NCBI GenBank assembly: GCA_032128395.1 | Contig: JAQBGV010000010.1 | Coordinates: 1 to 35,571, forward strand | Source: JAQBGV01 sp032128395 | GTDB taxonomy: Bacteria; Planctomycetota; UBA8108; UBA1146 | Reading direction: 5' to 3' | Length of the DNA: 35,571 bases | Part shown: one piece after another, positions 14,877 to 22,768 of the stretch | Layout: every line of letters begins with the position of its first letter | How positions within the stretch are numbered: position 1 is the stretch's first letter | Translations under genes and position numbers: made by a program | Notes under the pieces: generated by a model | Databases searched by the model: none | Told to the model about the DNA's origin: nothing | Seen by the model: the letters and a program-made list of their open reading frames with translations, nothing else

Positions 14877-16799
14877 TCAAATTCCGATGTAGTCGAGGAT
14901 CGACTGTTGCATCAGGCTCGCGCTCGTTTGCAGCGCAGCCTGGTAGAGAGTCTGTTGGCGATTGAACTTCACGATCGCCTCGGCGAGGTCTGTGTCCGAC
15001 TCGAGTGAGATCCACTCCTGGGTCTCGAGGCTCTCGAGCTGGTTGCGGCGCTCCGAGATCTCGAGTCGACGCACCCGACTCCCGACTTCTGCGCGAGCAT
15101 CGAGGATGCGCTGGTGTGCGCCATCGAGCGCGCGCAGCGCGCTCTCGATGCTCGGGACGTCCGAAGCCTGGAGTCCGCGCGCCAGCAGCGCGAATCCGTC
15201 GAAGGCGCTGTTCGTGCGGATTCCCCCCGGTTCGAGCGGCTCACCCTCGAGGATTCCTCCGGTCGAGGAGCCATCGATCCGCAGACCGCTCGCCGCGAAC
15301 GAACCGTTCCTCGATTCGACGCGAAGCTCGTCCGGCCCGAGGGTCAGATCGCGTAGCCGCAACCGATCTTCCCCCGCCACCACCTCGGCGAAGATCACAC
15401 CGACGTTGTCCGGGTGCGTGTTGATTCGGTCGACGACGTCCGCGAGCGTGATCGCGCCCGTCACATCGACGTCGAACCCGGTGCCATCCCCGGCGGTCAC
15501 TCGGAAGTCGCTTCCGGGGACGCTGGGGACTCCGAACCCGCCGTGCATCTGCGCGAGCGGCAGCTGGTCGGTCGGGATGATGAATCCGAGCTGGGCCCCG
15601 CTCTGTCCCGTCCCCTCGATCACGCGAAGGTCGGCGCCGGCGAGACTCGAGACGATCTCGATTCTGCGGCCGTCCGCGGTGATCCGTGCCAACGCCCCGA
15701 CTCCGGCCGTGTTGACCGCGTTCAGAAGCTGCTCGACCGTCTCGACCCCGGTGAGATCGATGCCGGCGCTCAGATTTCCGTTCTGGATCGTGAAGCCGTC
15801 GGGATCGACGCCGAGGCCGTCGCGCAGGAGCGAAACCCGCGTCAGTGGCCGGATCGACGGGTCGAGGTCGTCTCCGCCGAGGCTCGGTCCGGCCGAGAGC
15901 TGCGCTATTCCCAGATCCCGCGCCGCGGTGCCCCCGTTCAGGTCGGTCACCGAGAGGTCGGCCCCCGCCATCGAGAGCGAGATGCCATTTCGAGAAGCGT
16001 CGAGCGCGGCGGTGACGAAGCCGCTCGCGTTGATCCGATCGAGCGTGTCACCGATCGTCTTCACCCCGGTGAGGTCGATCGTCTCCGTACCGCCGCTCCC
16101 GTCCCGAACCTCGATCCGCCCGAGCCCGATCCCACGACCGTCGTTCAGAAGACTCACCGGGGTATCGAGCGAGAGATTCGGGTCGAGGTCGATCGATGAC
16201 GGGAGCGAAGCGGAGAAGCCGCCGAATGCGCGCACCCCACTGATCCCCGCTGCGAAGAGCATCCCCTGGGCGATCTCGATCTTCCCTTCGGTCGCATCTC
16301 CCCCGTAGGAGACGAAGGTCCCGACCCGCGAGAACGGCGCTTGGCTCACATCGTCCCCACCGAAGAGGAACCGATCCCCGAACTGCCGATTGGCGAGTGA
16401 GATCGCCTCTTCGACGAGGTGGGTCACTTCGACCGCCGCATTTTGGCGAGTGCCTTCGGTCGCGGTCGACTGGACCTGGCCGAGGGCGATCTCGCGGGCG
16501 TGGACGATCATCTCCTCGAGCTCGGCCAGCGAGCTCTCGGTCGCGCTCAGGCGAGACATCCCGGCGGTGATGTTGTCGCCGTACTGTTGGTTGCGTTCGA
16601 GGAGACGCTCCCAGCCGACGGTGCGCCGCGCCGCGAGTGGCGCGTCTCCGAGGGAGCCGATGCTCCTGCCCGTCGCGATGCTTCGCTCGCTCGCCGCCAT
16701 CTGCTGCAAGTTTCTCTGCAGCGAATTCAAGATGCTTCCGCTGACCATCGAGTCGGTCACCCTGGAGATGCCGGGAAATCCGCTCATCCGTGCGCTCAC
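14877..16799 (-). CDS. flgL: Hook-filament junction protein FlgL, repeat-expanded
   Basis: A 640-residue FlgL (HAP3), roughly double the common 300-400. The N-terminal flagellin-like helices (about 10-145) include RVTDSMVSGSILNSLQRNLQQM and FLFGGDD. The C-terminal helix ends KFNRQQTLYQAALQTSASLMQ. Three hook-IN-type repeats sit between, near residues 214-299, 320-406 and 415-508. They have the same plan as those in FliD: NDGRGIGLGRIEVRDGSGG, then a T-DTLDRI helix, then GGTAARDLGIA. I give the GTG at 16799; an ATG four codons later is an alternative, and neither has a strong Shine-Dalgarno site. Only 7 bp separate it from the flgK stop. Confidence 0.93.
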   Translation of the reverse strand: MSARMSGFPGISRVTDSMVSGSILNSLQRNLQQMAASERSIATGRSIGSLGDAPLAARRTVGWERLLERNQQYGDNITAGMSRLSATESSLAELEEMIVHAREIALGQVQSTATEGTRQNAAVEVTHLVEEAISLANRQFGDRFLFGGDDVSQAPFSRVGTFVSYGGDATEGKIEIAQGMLFAAGISGVRAFGGFSASLPSSIDLDPNLSLDTPVSLLNDGRGIGLGRIEVRDGSGGTETIDLTGVKTIGDTLDRINASGFVTAALDASRNGISLSMAGADLSVTDLNGGTAARDLGIAQLSAGPSLGGDDLDPSIRPLTRVSLLRDGLGVDPDGFTIQNGNLSAGIDLTGVETVEQLLNAVNTAGVGALARITADGRRIEIVSSLAGADLRVIEGTGQSGAQLGFIIPTDQLPLAQMHGGFGVPSVPGSDFRVTAGDGTGFDVDVTGAITLADVVDRINTHPDNVGVIFAEVVAGEDRLRLRDLTLGPDELRVESRNGSFAASGLRIDGSSTGGILEGEPLEPGGIRTNSAFDGFALLARGLQASDVPSIESALRALDGAHQRILDARAEVGSRVRRLEISERRNQLESLETQEWISLESDTDLAEAIVKFNRQQTLYQAALQTSASLMQQSILDYIGI

Positions 16800-16806
16800 T
16801 TCCGGT

Positions 16807-18507
16807 TCACACCGAGTTGATCAGGGTTTCGAGCAGTTGATCGATCACGCTGAGAAAGCGCGCGGCCGCTTGGTAGGCCCGCTGGTAGGTGATCAAGGAA
16901 ATCGCCTCTTCGTCGATGTTCACTCCGGAGAGAGACTCCCGCTGGTTCTGGATCGCCTGGGTGATCGCGCCCTGGTTCGAGAGGTGATTGCGCGCCTCGG
17001 CGGCGTGCACTCCGATTTCTCCGATCAGGGCCAAGTACTGTCCCTCGAAGGTGTTCCCCGCCGCGAAGACCCCCTTGTCCCGGAGCGCCGCGATCTCGAG
17101 CGCCGAGGTGTTGTCCCCGGGGCCGCCGCCGCTCCCGGCAGAGACGAGGGACGCGTCGGCCAGCAGGGTGTCCGAAACCGCGATGTCGCGCGCATTCGTG
17201 CCGGTGAAGAGCCCGTTGATCCCGAGTGCCGTCAAGACCCCGGAATCGTCATCACGGAAGGTGAAGGTCACCCCGGGGTCGGAACTCCGGATCAAGAGAC
17301 GACCGTCCGCAGTCACGGCGGCGGAGATCTCGGAGTGACTCGCGCCCGCGGTCAGGTTCACCTGCTCCGCGAGATCGGCGAGACTCATCCCCGCGGTGTC
17401 GATGTCGATGCGGAAGCTCTCCCGAGCCCCGTTCGCCTCGGTGACCACCTGCAGCGTGAAGCCGCCATCCTCGATCGAGAAGGGGAGGTTGGCCCCGGAG
17501 AGCGGCGCGTTACGGTCCGTGACCGCAGTTCCCGAGAGGATCTCGGAGAGGCGAGTGAGCCCCTCCCCGGTCGAGTGGATCGCGTTCACTTCGGAGATCA
17601 TGCGTCCGGCGATCTCGTCGAGCTCCCGCCGCAGGTCGGGGAGAAGTGCATCGCGCCCCTCCTGGAGCGCGTCGAGCCGTCCTCCCACGGCCTGGAAGCG
17701 CGCACCGTCATCGGCGAACCGGACTTCGTGGAGGGAGATGTCTCCGTCGCTCGTCGGGACGAGGGTCAATTCGCGCGAGCGCCCGTCGAAGACGAGCATT
17801 TCGCTCCCCGCGAGGACCTGCACGCCGCCGGTCGAATTCTCGAGGACCCGGATGTCGACCTGCTCGGCGAGGGTGCCGAGGAGGACGTCGCGACGGGTGC
17901 GAAGATCATTGGCCGTGTCGCGGTTGATCCCGCCATCCTCGGCCGCGATGATCGCGCGATTGAGGGCCGCGATCTCTCGTGAGAGGCGATTCACATCGAG
18001 GACCGAGCCTTGCAGGTCTTCGTCGAGTCCCGCGCGCAGGTCTCGGATCCTGCTGTCCATGAAGTGCAGGGTCTCCGCCAGGGACTCCCCCTGCTGCAAG
18101 AGGAGGGCGCGGGCGGTCGGATCGTCTGGGTTGAGAGAAAGGTCCTGGACCGCGTCGAAGAACCCCCCCATCGCGGCAGAGAGTCCCCCCCCGCCCAAGT
18201 CGTTGTAGATCGACTCGGTCAGCGACCAGATCCGATTCTGCTCGGTCAGATTGGAGAGGTCCGAGCGCGAGTCACGGAGGGTCGACTCGAGATGCTCATC
18301 GACGATCCGCTCGATCCGCGAGACCCGCACCCCGGTGCCGAGTTGAGCGAAGACCAGGTCGTCGGACGGTGTGGGGGTCATCTGGACCCGCTGCCGGGCG
18401 TACCCCTCGGTCGTCGCGTTCGCGATGTTCTGACCGATCGTTTGGATCGCGGTCTGGTGTGCGCCGAGCGCGAGTCGCGCCATGTTCAGCGAGGAGAAGA
18501 GCGACAT
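16807..18507 (-). CDS. flgK: Hook-filament junction protein FlgK
   Basis: A 566-residue FlgK (HAP1). The rod-protein-like N-terminus LNMARLALGAHQTAIQTIGQ followed by NIANATTEGYARQRV is diagnostic. So is the C-terminus VNIDEEAISLITYQRAYQA, AARFLSVIDQLLETLINSV. The middle carries coiled-coil segments and one hook-IN-like unit near 350-440 (SIEDGGFTLQVVTEANGA, SLADLAEQVN). GGAG lies six bases before the ATG. With FlgL it joins the hook to the flagellin filament. A small palindrome (18526-18541) lies in the 72-bp gap after flgN. Confidence 0.95.
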   Translation of the reverse strand: MSLFSSLNMARLALGAHQTAIQTIGQNIANATTEGYARQRVQMTPTPSDDLVFAQLGTGVRVSRIERIVDEHLESTLRDSRSDLSNLTEQNRIWSLTESIYNDLGGGGLSAAMGGFFDAVQDLSLNPDDPTARALLLQQGESLAETLHFMDSRIRDLRAGLDEDLQGSVLDVNRLSREIAALNRAIIAAEDGGINRDTANDLRTRRDVLLGTLAEQVDIRVLENSTGGVQVLAGSEMLVFDGRSRELTLVPTSDGDISLHEVRFADDGARFQAVGGRLDALQEGRDALLPDLRRELDEIAGRMISEVNAIHSTGEGLTRLSEILSGTAVTDRNAPLSGANLPFSIEDGGFTLQVVTEANGARESFRIDIDTAGMSLADLAEQVNLTAGASHSEISAAVTADGRLLIRSSDPGVTFTFRDDDSGVLTALGINGLFTGTNARDIAVSDTLLADASLVSAGSGGGPGDNTSALEIAALRDKGVFAAGNTFEGQYLALIGEIGVHAAEARNHLSNQGAITQAIQNQRESLSGVNIDEEAISLITYQRAYQAAARFLSVIDQLLETLINSV

Positions 18508-18579
18508 CTAGTACTCCAAGTCCGAAATTCGCGCACGAATTGACGTACCTTCGACGGCGGCACTGCGTTGCTACTGCTA

Positions 18580-19110
18580 CTAGCCCATTCGGTCGAGCAA
18601 CCTCGAGCCGCCGTCGCCTCCGGCCTCGTGACCGTCGGAAGCGTATCCAGCTCCGAGCATCTCCTCGTTCACCAGACGAGAGAGGAAGACCTGGATGTGG
18701 CCGAGGGAGTGTTCGATCAGCGCGCGGTTGGTGCGATTCTGTTTTCCGAGCTGGCTCGCGACTTCCCGAAGACGGTCCCGGGAACCGGAGAGACGTCCGG
18801 AGATCTCCCCCGGGAGATGGGCGACGATGTCGGCGACGCGGACCTTCGCCGGCGTCGGGTGGCCGATCAGGTCGCCGATCTCTTCGGTGAGGAGGAGTCG
18901 CTGCTTCTCCTCGTCGATGACCTTGTGCAGGAGGGACTCCTCTTCCTCGCGAACCGAGGAGAGCTCGTCGAGCTTCACTGCGACAAGGGCCTCTTCCTTG
19001 GCCGCGAGAACCTCGAGGAGCTGCTCGTGCAACTCGCGCAGCCGGTCGAGGTTTTCGCAGAGGTCCTCTCCGCAGACGCGGAGCCGCAGCGGGTCAGAGT
19101 TCGGGTTCAA
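18580..19110 (-). CDS. flgN: FlgN export chaperone
   Basis: A 176-residue, almost wholly helical protein of the FlgN family, the cytoplasmic chaperone for FlgK and FlgL. It has two long coiled-coil stretches (LDRLRELHEQLLEVLAAKEEALVAVKLDEL and RDRLREVASQLGKQNRTNRALIEHSLGHI). The TTG at 19110 overlaps the flgJ TGA (TTGA) and has GGAAAGG seven bases upstream, which fits an operon-coupled start. Longer in-frame starts lie inside flgJ. Position directly before flgK supports the call. Confidence 0.85.
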   Translation of the reverse strand: MNPNSDPLRLRVCGEDLCENLDRLRELHEQLLEVLAAKEEALVAVKLDELSSVREEEESLLHKVIDEEKQRLLLTEEIGDLIGHPTPAKVRVADIVAHLPGEISGRLSGSRDRLREVASQLGKQNRTNRALIEHSLGHIQVFLSRLVNEEMLGAGYASDGHEAGGDGGSRLLDRMG

Positions 19111-19481
19111 CGGGATGCCTTTCCGTAGGCGGCGACGGCGCGCCGAACCGCCCCACCGCTCGCAGGGGCTTGCAGCCACCCCTGCCGAGCGAGGAGCTCG
19201 TTCTCGATCATGTTTGCGATTCCGAGCGGGCGGGCGCTCGCCACCGCGGTGGCGAGTTGCTCGCGGAAGAGACCGCCGATCGTGCGACCCTCGGGACCGG
19301 AGCCGAACAGGTGGCTCGCGCTCTTCTCGATCGGCTCGAGGAGCTGCGCCGCGAAGAGAGACTCGAAACCGTCGGCGGCGCGACGGATCTCGTCGGGGAC
19401 GCGCGCACTCGCGGCCGATCCGGTGTCGAGCGGGCTCCCGTTACTGATCGGGCTCGTTCGGGGGAGCGAGAATGCGCTCAT
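19107..19481 (-). CDS. flgJ: FlgJ-type rod-binding protein, no muramidase domain
   Basis: A 124-residue protein matching only the N-terminal rod-binding half of FlgJ: RRAADGFESLFAAQLLEPIEKS, then GGLFREQLATAVASARPLGIANMIENELL. The C-terminal glucosaminidase domain of enterobacterial FlgJ is absent, as in many non-enterobacteria, so another hydrolase must open the peptidoglycan. The ATG overlaps the flgI TGA (ATGA). Confidence 0.9.
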   Translation of the reverse strand: MSAFSLPRTSPISNGSPLDTGSAASARVPDEIRRAADGFESLFAAQLLEPIEKSASHLFGSGPEGRTIGGLFREQLATAVASARPLGIANMIENELLARQGWLQAPASGGAVRRAVAAYGKASR

Positions 19482-20530
19482 TCGCGCACCTCTAGCTTCC
19501 CGATCAGGACCCCTGCGGCCTCGAGACCCTCGATGATCTCCGGCCAGACGGTCTCCTCGACCCCCTCGTTCTTCTTCAGGTACTGGAGGACATCGATCAG
19601 CAGGTCGTGGACGGGGCTCCCATCGCTCTCGGACTGGCCACTCGGCCGCAGCTCGAGTTCGAACTTCGGGGTGAGCACGATCACCGGCGCGACCCTCACC
19701 TGGCCGCTGATGAAGACCCGCCCCGATGCTCGCTGGATCACGACCCGCGCTTCCGGTTCGGCGGTGCGCACCTGCACTTCGGTGAGGATGCGCGAGATGA
19801 ACTGGGCGAGCCGCTCTTCGCTCTGGTATGAGAGCGGGATCTTCACCCGCAGCGACCCCGCGTCCTCCGGTGTCGCGATCGGCAGTTCTTCCGGGGCGTT
19901 TCTGAGCAACCAGGGCCACTGGTTGATGGCTCGCGCGATCGAAGCGGAGGTCGCGAGCTCGGGGTGGTTCAGATGGAGCCGGATGCTCCCCTTGTCGACC
20001 CGTGGCGGGATGTCGATGTCGTCGAGGAGCACCGCCCGGCAGGTGCCGGTGCGCGCCCCACGGCCGGTCGTGGTGATCGGTCCTTGGGCGCGCGCGAGGA
20101 ATCGCTCCGGTCCCTTCCCCTCCAGATCACCGAAGAGATTCGTCCAGTACAGCACTCCCCCCTCGAGGGACGACGCGTCCTCGATGCTCGAGACGCGCAC
20201 CTCGATCGAGGAGCCCTTCTTCATCTTGGAGGAGATCTCGGCGGTGACGAGAACCGCGGCGATGTTCTTGCCGACCAGGATCTCGGGGATCGCGGCGCCC
20301 GGGTTCAAGGTCTCGAGGGCCCCGGCGAGCATCTCTCGGGCGAGAGGGCTCTTCGCGCTGTCCCCCTTGCCGGCGAGACCCCCGACCAATCCGTGCGCCA
20401 TCAGAGGATGGATGCGCTCCCCCTCGACACGCACCAAGTCCATCACGCGCTGGGCGGAGAGGGAGCTGGTTCCGATGAGCAGTGCGATGAGCGTGAGCGC
20501 TCGCAGCAGGAATCGCGGGGCCAGCGACAA
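19478..20530 (-). CDS. flgI: Flagellar P-ring protein FlgI
   Basis: A 350-residue periplasmic P-ring protein. The TTG at 20530 has AAAGGAGG just upstream and opens directly onto a good signal peptide (APRFLLRALTLIALLIG, cleavage after SLSA-Q). An in-frame ATG at 20608 would put a hydrophilic stretch in front of it. Family blocks include HGLVGGLAGKGDS, NIAAVLVTAEISSKMKKGS, GKNIAAV, and the C-terminal FISGQVRVAPVIVLTPKFEL. A sigma-54-like motif lies about 60 bp upstream. It begins the flgI-flgJ-flgN-flgK-flgL run after the flgH terminator. Confidence 0.93.
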   Translation of the reverse strand: MSLAPRFLLRALTLIALLIGTSSLSAQRVMDLVRVEGERIHPLMAHGLVGGLAGKGDSAKSPLAREMLAGALETLNPGAAIPEILVGKNIAAVLVTAEISSKMKKGSSIEVRVSSIEDASSLEGGVLYWTNLFGDLEGKGPERFLARAQGPITTTGRGARTGTCRAVLLDDIDIPPRVDKGSIRLHLNHPELATSASIARAINQWPWLLRNAPEELPIATPEDAGSLRVKIPLSYQSEERLAQFISRILTEVQVRTAEPEARVVIQRASGRVFISGQVRVAPVIVLTPKFELELRPSGQSESDGSPVHDLLIDVLQYLKKNEGVEETVWPEIIEGLEAAGVLIGKLEVRE

Positions 20531-20591
20531 GTGGCCTCCTTTCGGGATCCGTCCCTCACCACCGGGATCCATCCCGAAGGCGGAGGACGAA

Positions 20592-20607
20592 GGCACGGGG
20601 TGTTCCA
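20592..20607 (-). promoter_or_regulatory. Candidate sigma-54 promoter upstream of flgI
   Basis: The minus strand reads TGGAACACCCCGTGCC, with the invariant GG and GC spaced by ten bases and 8 of 12 defined consensus positions by my alignment. Transcription would start near 20581, giving a leader of about 50 nt before the flgI TTG. Eleven of its bases (ACACCCCGTGC) recur in the motif upstream of flgF. Confidence 0.45.
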
Positions 20608-20798
20608 TGCGCGAGGGAGGCCGCGATCATCGCCTCAAGACACGACGAGATCGGTGTTTACGTGGACTGCTACGGGCGCCTGGGAAGCGCGGGAAAGGGG
20701 CGGCTCTTGCCGTCGGGGGCAGGGATCGCCGGAAGCCCGACCTCTCGGCCGTGATGGCTGCGGGCCCGACGCAACTCGAGAAGCGCAGGAAGAGAGAG

Positions 20799-20836
20799 CG
20801 AGACCGGGGGAGGCGCCATCGCCTCTCCCGGTCTCG
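20799..20836 (-). terminator. Terminator hairpin after flgH
   Basis: A 17-bp inverted repeat with one mismatch (arms 20799-20815 and 20820-20836, 4-nt loop CCAT), 35 nt past the flgH stop. It is followed on the minus strand by a pyrimidine tract (CTCTCTCTTCC). It should separate flgF-G-A-H from the flgI unit. Confidence 0.75.
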
Positions 20837-20871
20837 TTCCGATTCGGTGACTTCAAGAGGTCGTCTCGCCG

Positions 20872-21552
20872 TCAGAACGGCCAGATGAACCCCCACACCC
20901 GCTGCAGGATGTTCTTCCTCGTCCGCTTGGACCTGGGATCCGCGGCGGAGTACACGAGCTTGAGATCCGCGACCCGGTCGCTGAGCACGGTCATCTCGGG
21001 ACTCACATCATCGATGCGAACCTCACCGGTCAGCGTCATCGCGGTGAGCTCTTCGTTGATCCGACGCTCCTTGCGCGCCTCGATGCGGAGATTGCCGTTC
21101 GGAAGGATATCGATGACGCGGGCGGTGATGCGAGTGCGAATGTCGACGGAGCGTTGGTTCTGATCGCGGACTTCTCGTCGCTTGTCGGCTTCGATGTCGA
21201 GGGAGAGGGGATTCGGGGCGTTGATCAGGTTGCCCCCGTCGAACTTGAGGTAGCTGGCGATCTCGAGATCGGTGGAAGCGCGAGCTCTGGTGTTTTCGCG
21301 GCTGTCGCCGCGAGCGGTGGTTCGCTCGATCACTTCGACGAGGAGCAGGTCCTGCACCCGTATTTCGGAACGCTCCTCCTTGCCGCGCACGAAGATCGAG
21401 CTCCCGGGCCGGCGAACCTCGTCGGGCGAGGTCGACGGAGCGCTCGACCCTTCCTCGGCGCTCGACCTCACCGGGCGGCCGTCCTGGGCGAGCGCGCTCG
21501 ATCCGGCTCCGATGACGAGCGCGATCACCGCGAAGATGGGGGGGTACTTCAT
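20872..21552 (-). CDS. flgH: Flagellar L-ring protein FlgH, without lipoprotein cysteine
   Basis: A 226-residue L-ring protein. Family blocks are SSIFVRGKEERSEIRVQDLLLV, ERTTARGDSRENTRA, ITARVIDILPNGNLRIEARKE and NEELTAMTLTGEVRIDDVSP. The signal peptide (KYPPIFAVIALVIGAGSSALA-Q) looks like signal peptidase I type. There is no cysteine at the mature N-terminus, whereas enterobacterial FlgH is a lipoprotein. The ATG at 21552 overlaps the upstream gene's TGA (ATGA), and GGAG lies seven bases before it; the frame open to 21585 lacks support. The C-terminal basic tail (RSKRTRKNILQRVWGFIWPF) is unusual. Confidence 0.92.
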   Translation of the reverse strand: MKYPPIFAVIALVIGAGSSALAQDGRPVRSSAEEGSSAPSTSPDEVRRPGSSIFVRGKEERSEIRVQDLLLVEVIERTTARGDSRENTRARASTDLEIASYLKFDGGNLINAPNPLSLDIEADKRREVRDQNQRSVDIRTRITARVIDILPNGNLRIEARKERRINEELTAMTLTGEVRIDDVSPEMTVLSDRVADLKLVYSAADPRSKRTRKNILQRVWGFIWPF

Positions 21553-21950
21553 CGACCATCTCCAAAGGAGGCTCTCGGGCGCCAATCGCAGAGCGCAGGG
21601 CCGGTGACCCGAAATGCAGACTCGTCGAGCCCGGCCCGGCGGAGTCGGCGCGCGATGTCGACCCGGCGGATGAACCGACCCTCGTGGACCCGCACCAGGA
21701 CGTCCCCCACCGACTCCCAGGTTCCGTCTCGGTCCGCGCGCACCTCGACCACGTCCCGCAGCCGCATGGTGCGCCCGGGAGACTTCGTCTCGAGCCCGAG
21801 CTGCACGACGAGGGGCGCGCTGTCGTCACCCGAAGGAATCGCCGCATCGGGCGATTCATCGGGCACCTTCGCGGACAGCGAGAGCGATCCGGCGGGACTC
21901 CCCGCAAACATCACGACTAGGGCGAACACAATTCCCATGCGGCGGATCAT
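21549..21950 (-). CDS. flgA: Short FlgA-like protein (putative P-ring chaperone)
   Basis: A 133-residue exported protein (signal peptide RRMGIVFALVVMFAGSPAGS) between flgG and flgH, where flgA is normally found. The stretch MRLRDVVEVRADRD, followed by LVRVHEGRFIRRVDIARRLRRAGLD and FRVTGPALCDW, resembles the N-terminal part of FlgA. The C-terminal SAF domain of the usual 220-240-residue protein is missing. It overlaps flgH by four bases. The call rests on position plus weak similarity. It could instead be a lineage-specific periplasmic protein. Confidence 0.55.
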   Translation of the reverse strand: MIRRMGIVFALVVMFAGSPAGSLSLSAKVPDESPDAAIPSGDDSAPLVVQLGLETKSPGRTMRLRDVVEVRADRDGTWESVGDVLVRVHEGRFIRRVDIARRLRRAGLDESAFRVTGPALCDWRPRASFGDGR

Positions 21951-21955
21951 CTCAG

Positions 21956-22753
21956 CTACCCCCTCAGGTTGTTGGCGATCTGCATCGCCTCGTCTGCGGT
22001 CTCGATGACGTTCGAGTTGATCTCGTAGGCGCGCTGTCCTTGGATCATCGCGATCAGTTCGGAGATCGCGTTGACGTTCGAGGCCTCGACTGCCCCCTGC
22101 GTCAATTCGCCGTTCCCCGGACTCCCCGCCGCGATGACCTGCTCGTCCCCCGCCGCGGGGGTCGCGACGAACAGATTCTTTCCGATGGGGCGCAGACCTC
22201 CGGGATTCACGAAGCGCGCGAGGGTGATCTGGCCGAGCTCGGTCTCGTCGTCGCCCAGAGTCTCGATCACGAGCACCCGGCCGTCCCGAGCGATCTCGAG
22301 GGAGTGGTATTCGAGTGGCACTGTGATCTCGGGGAGCAACACGTCCCCGCCGGGTGTGACGATCTGACCTTGGCCATCGAGGGTGAAGTTCCCCGCGCGG
22401 GTCAGGGCTTCCTCTCCGCTGGGGGTCCGGACCTTGAAGAAGAGGTTCTCCGGCCCCTGGATCGCGACGTCGAAGGGATTGTCGGTCTGGACCATCCCTC
22501 CCCGCTCGAACAGTTTCTGGGTCGAGACCACTTCGACTCCGTTGCCGAAGTGCACCCCGGTCGGTCGGACGGTGCCGTTCGGACCGCTCGCGCCGACCAG
22601 ATGTTGATGGCGGTAGAAGAGGTCCGCGAAGTTGATACGGTCGCGCTTGAACCCGTGCGTCGACAGGTTCGCGACGTTGTTCGCGGTGACCTCGAGGCTC
22701 TTCATCTGGGCGTCCATGCCGGACGCAGCCGTGTAGAGAGCGTGGACTCCCAT
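21956..22753 (-). CDS. flgG: Flagellar distal rod protein FlgG
   Basis: A 265-residue distal rod protein, matching the usual length of about 260. N-terminal LYTAASGMDAQMKSLEVTAN followed by NVANLSTHGFKRDRI, middle NPFDVAIQGPENLFFKV and LTRAGNFTLDGQGQIVT, and C-terminal VEASNVNAISELIAMIQGQR then AYEINSNVIETADEAMQIAN are all canonical. AAGGAG precedes the ATG. It lies 15 bp after flgF and 5 bp before the flgA-like gene. Confidence 0.96.
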   Translation of the reverse strand: MGVHALYTAASGMDAQMKSLEVTANNVANLSTHGFKRDRINFADLFYRHQHLVGASGPNGTVRPTGVHFGNGVEVVSTQKLFERGGMVQTDNPFDVAIQGPENLFFKVRTPSGEEALTRAGNFTLDGQGQIVTPGGDVLLPEITVPLEYHSLEIARDGRVLVIETLGDDETELGQITLARFVNPGGLRPIGKNLFVATPAAGDEQVIAAGSPGNGELTQGAVEASNVNAISELIAMIQGQRAYEINSNVIETADEAMQIANNLRG

Positions 22754-22768
22754 GACTCTAGCCTCTCC

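Larger units (their letters stand above)
20531..20871. other. Gene-free stretch between flgH and flgI
   Basis: This 341-bp interval contains the flgH terminator hairpin (20799-20836) and the sigma-54-like motif (20592-20607). Frames through it have no recognisable protein and no coherent start. I see nothing else in it. Confidence 0.55.

Noticed and set aside
16390..17982. Open frame of about 530 codons on the plus strand opposite flgK and flgL
   Set aside because: It lies antisense to clear flagellar genes, has no recognisable domain, and is Arg/Asp/Glu-rich as expected from high-GC complement frames.
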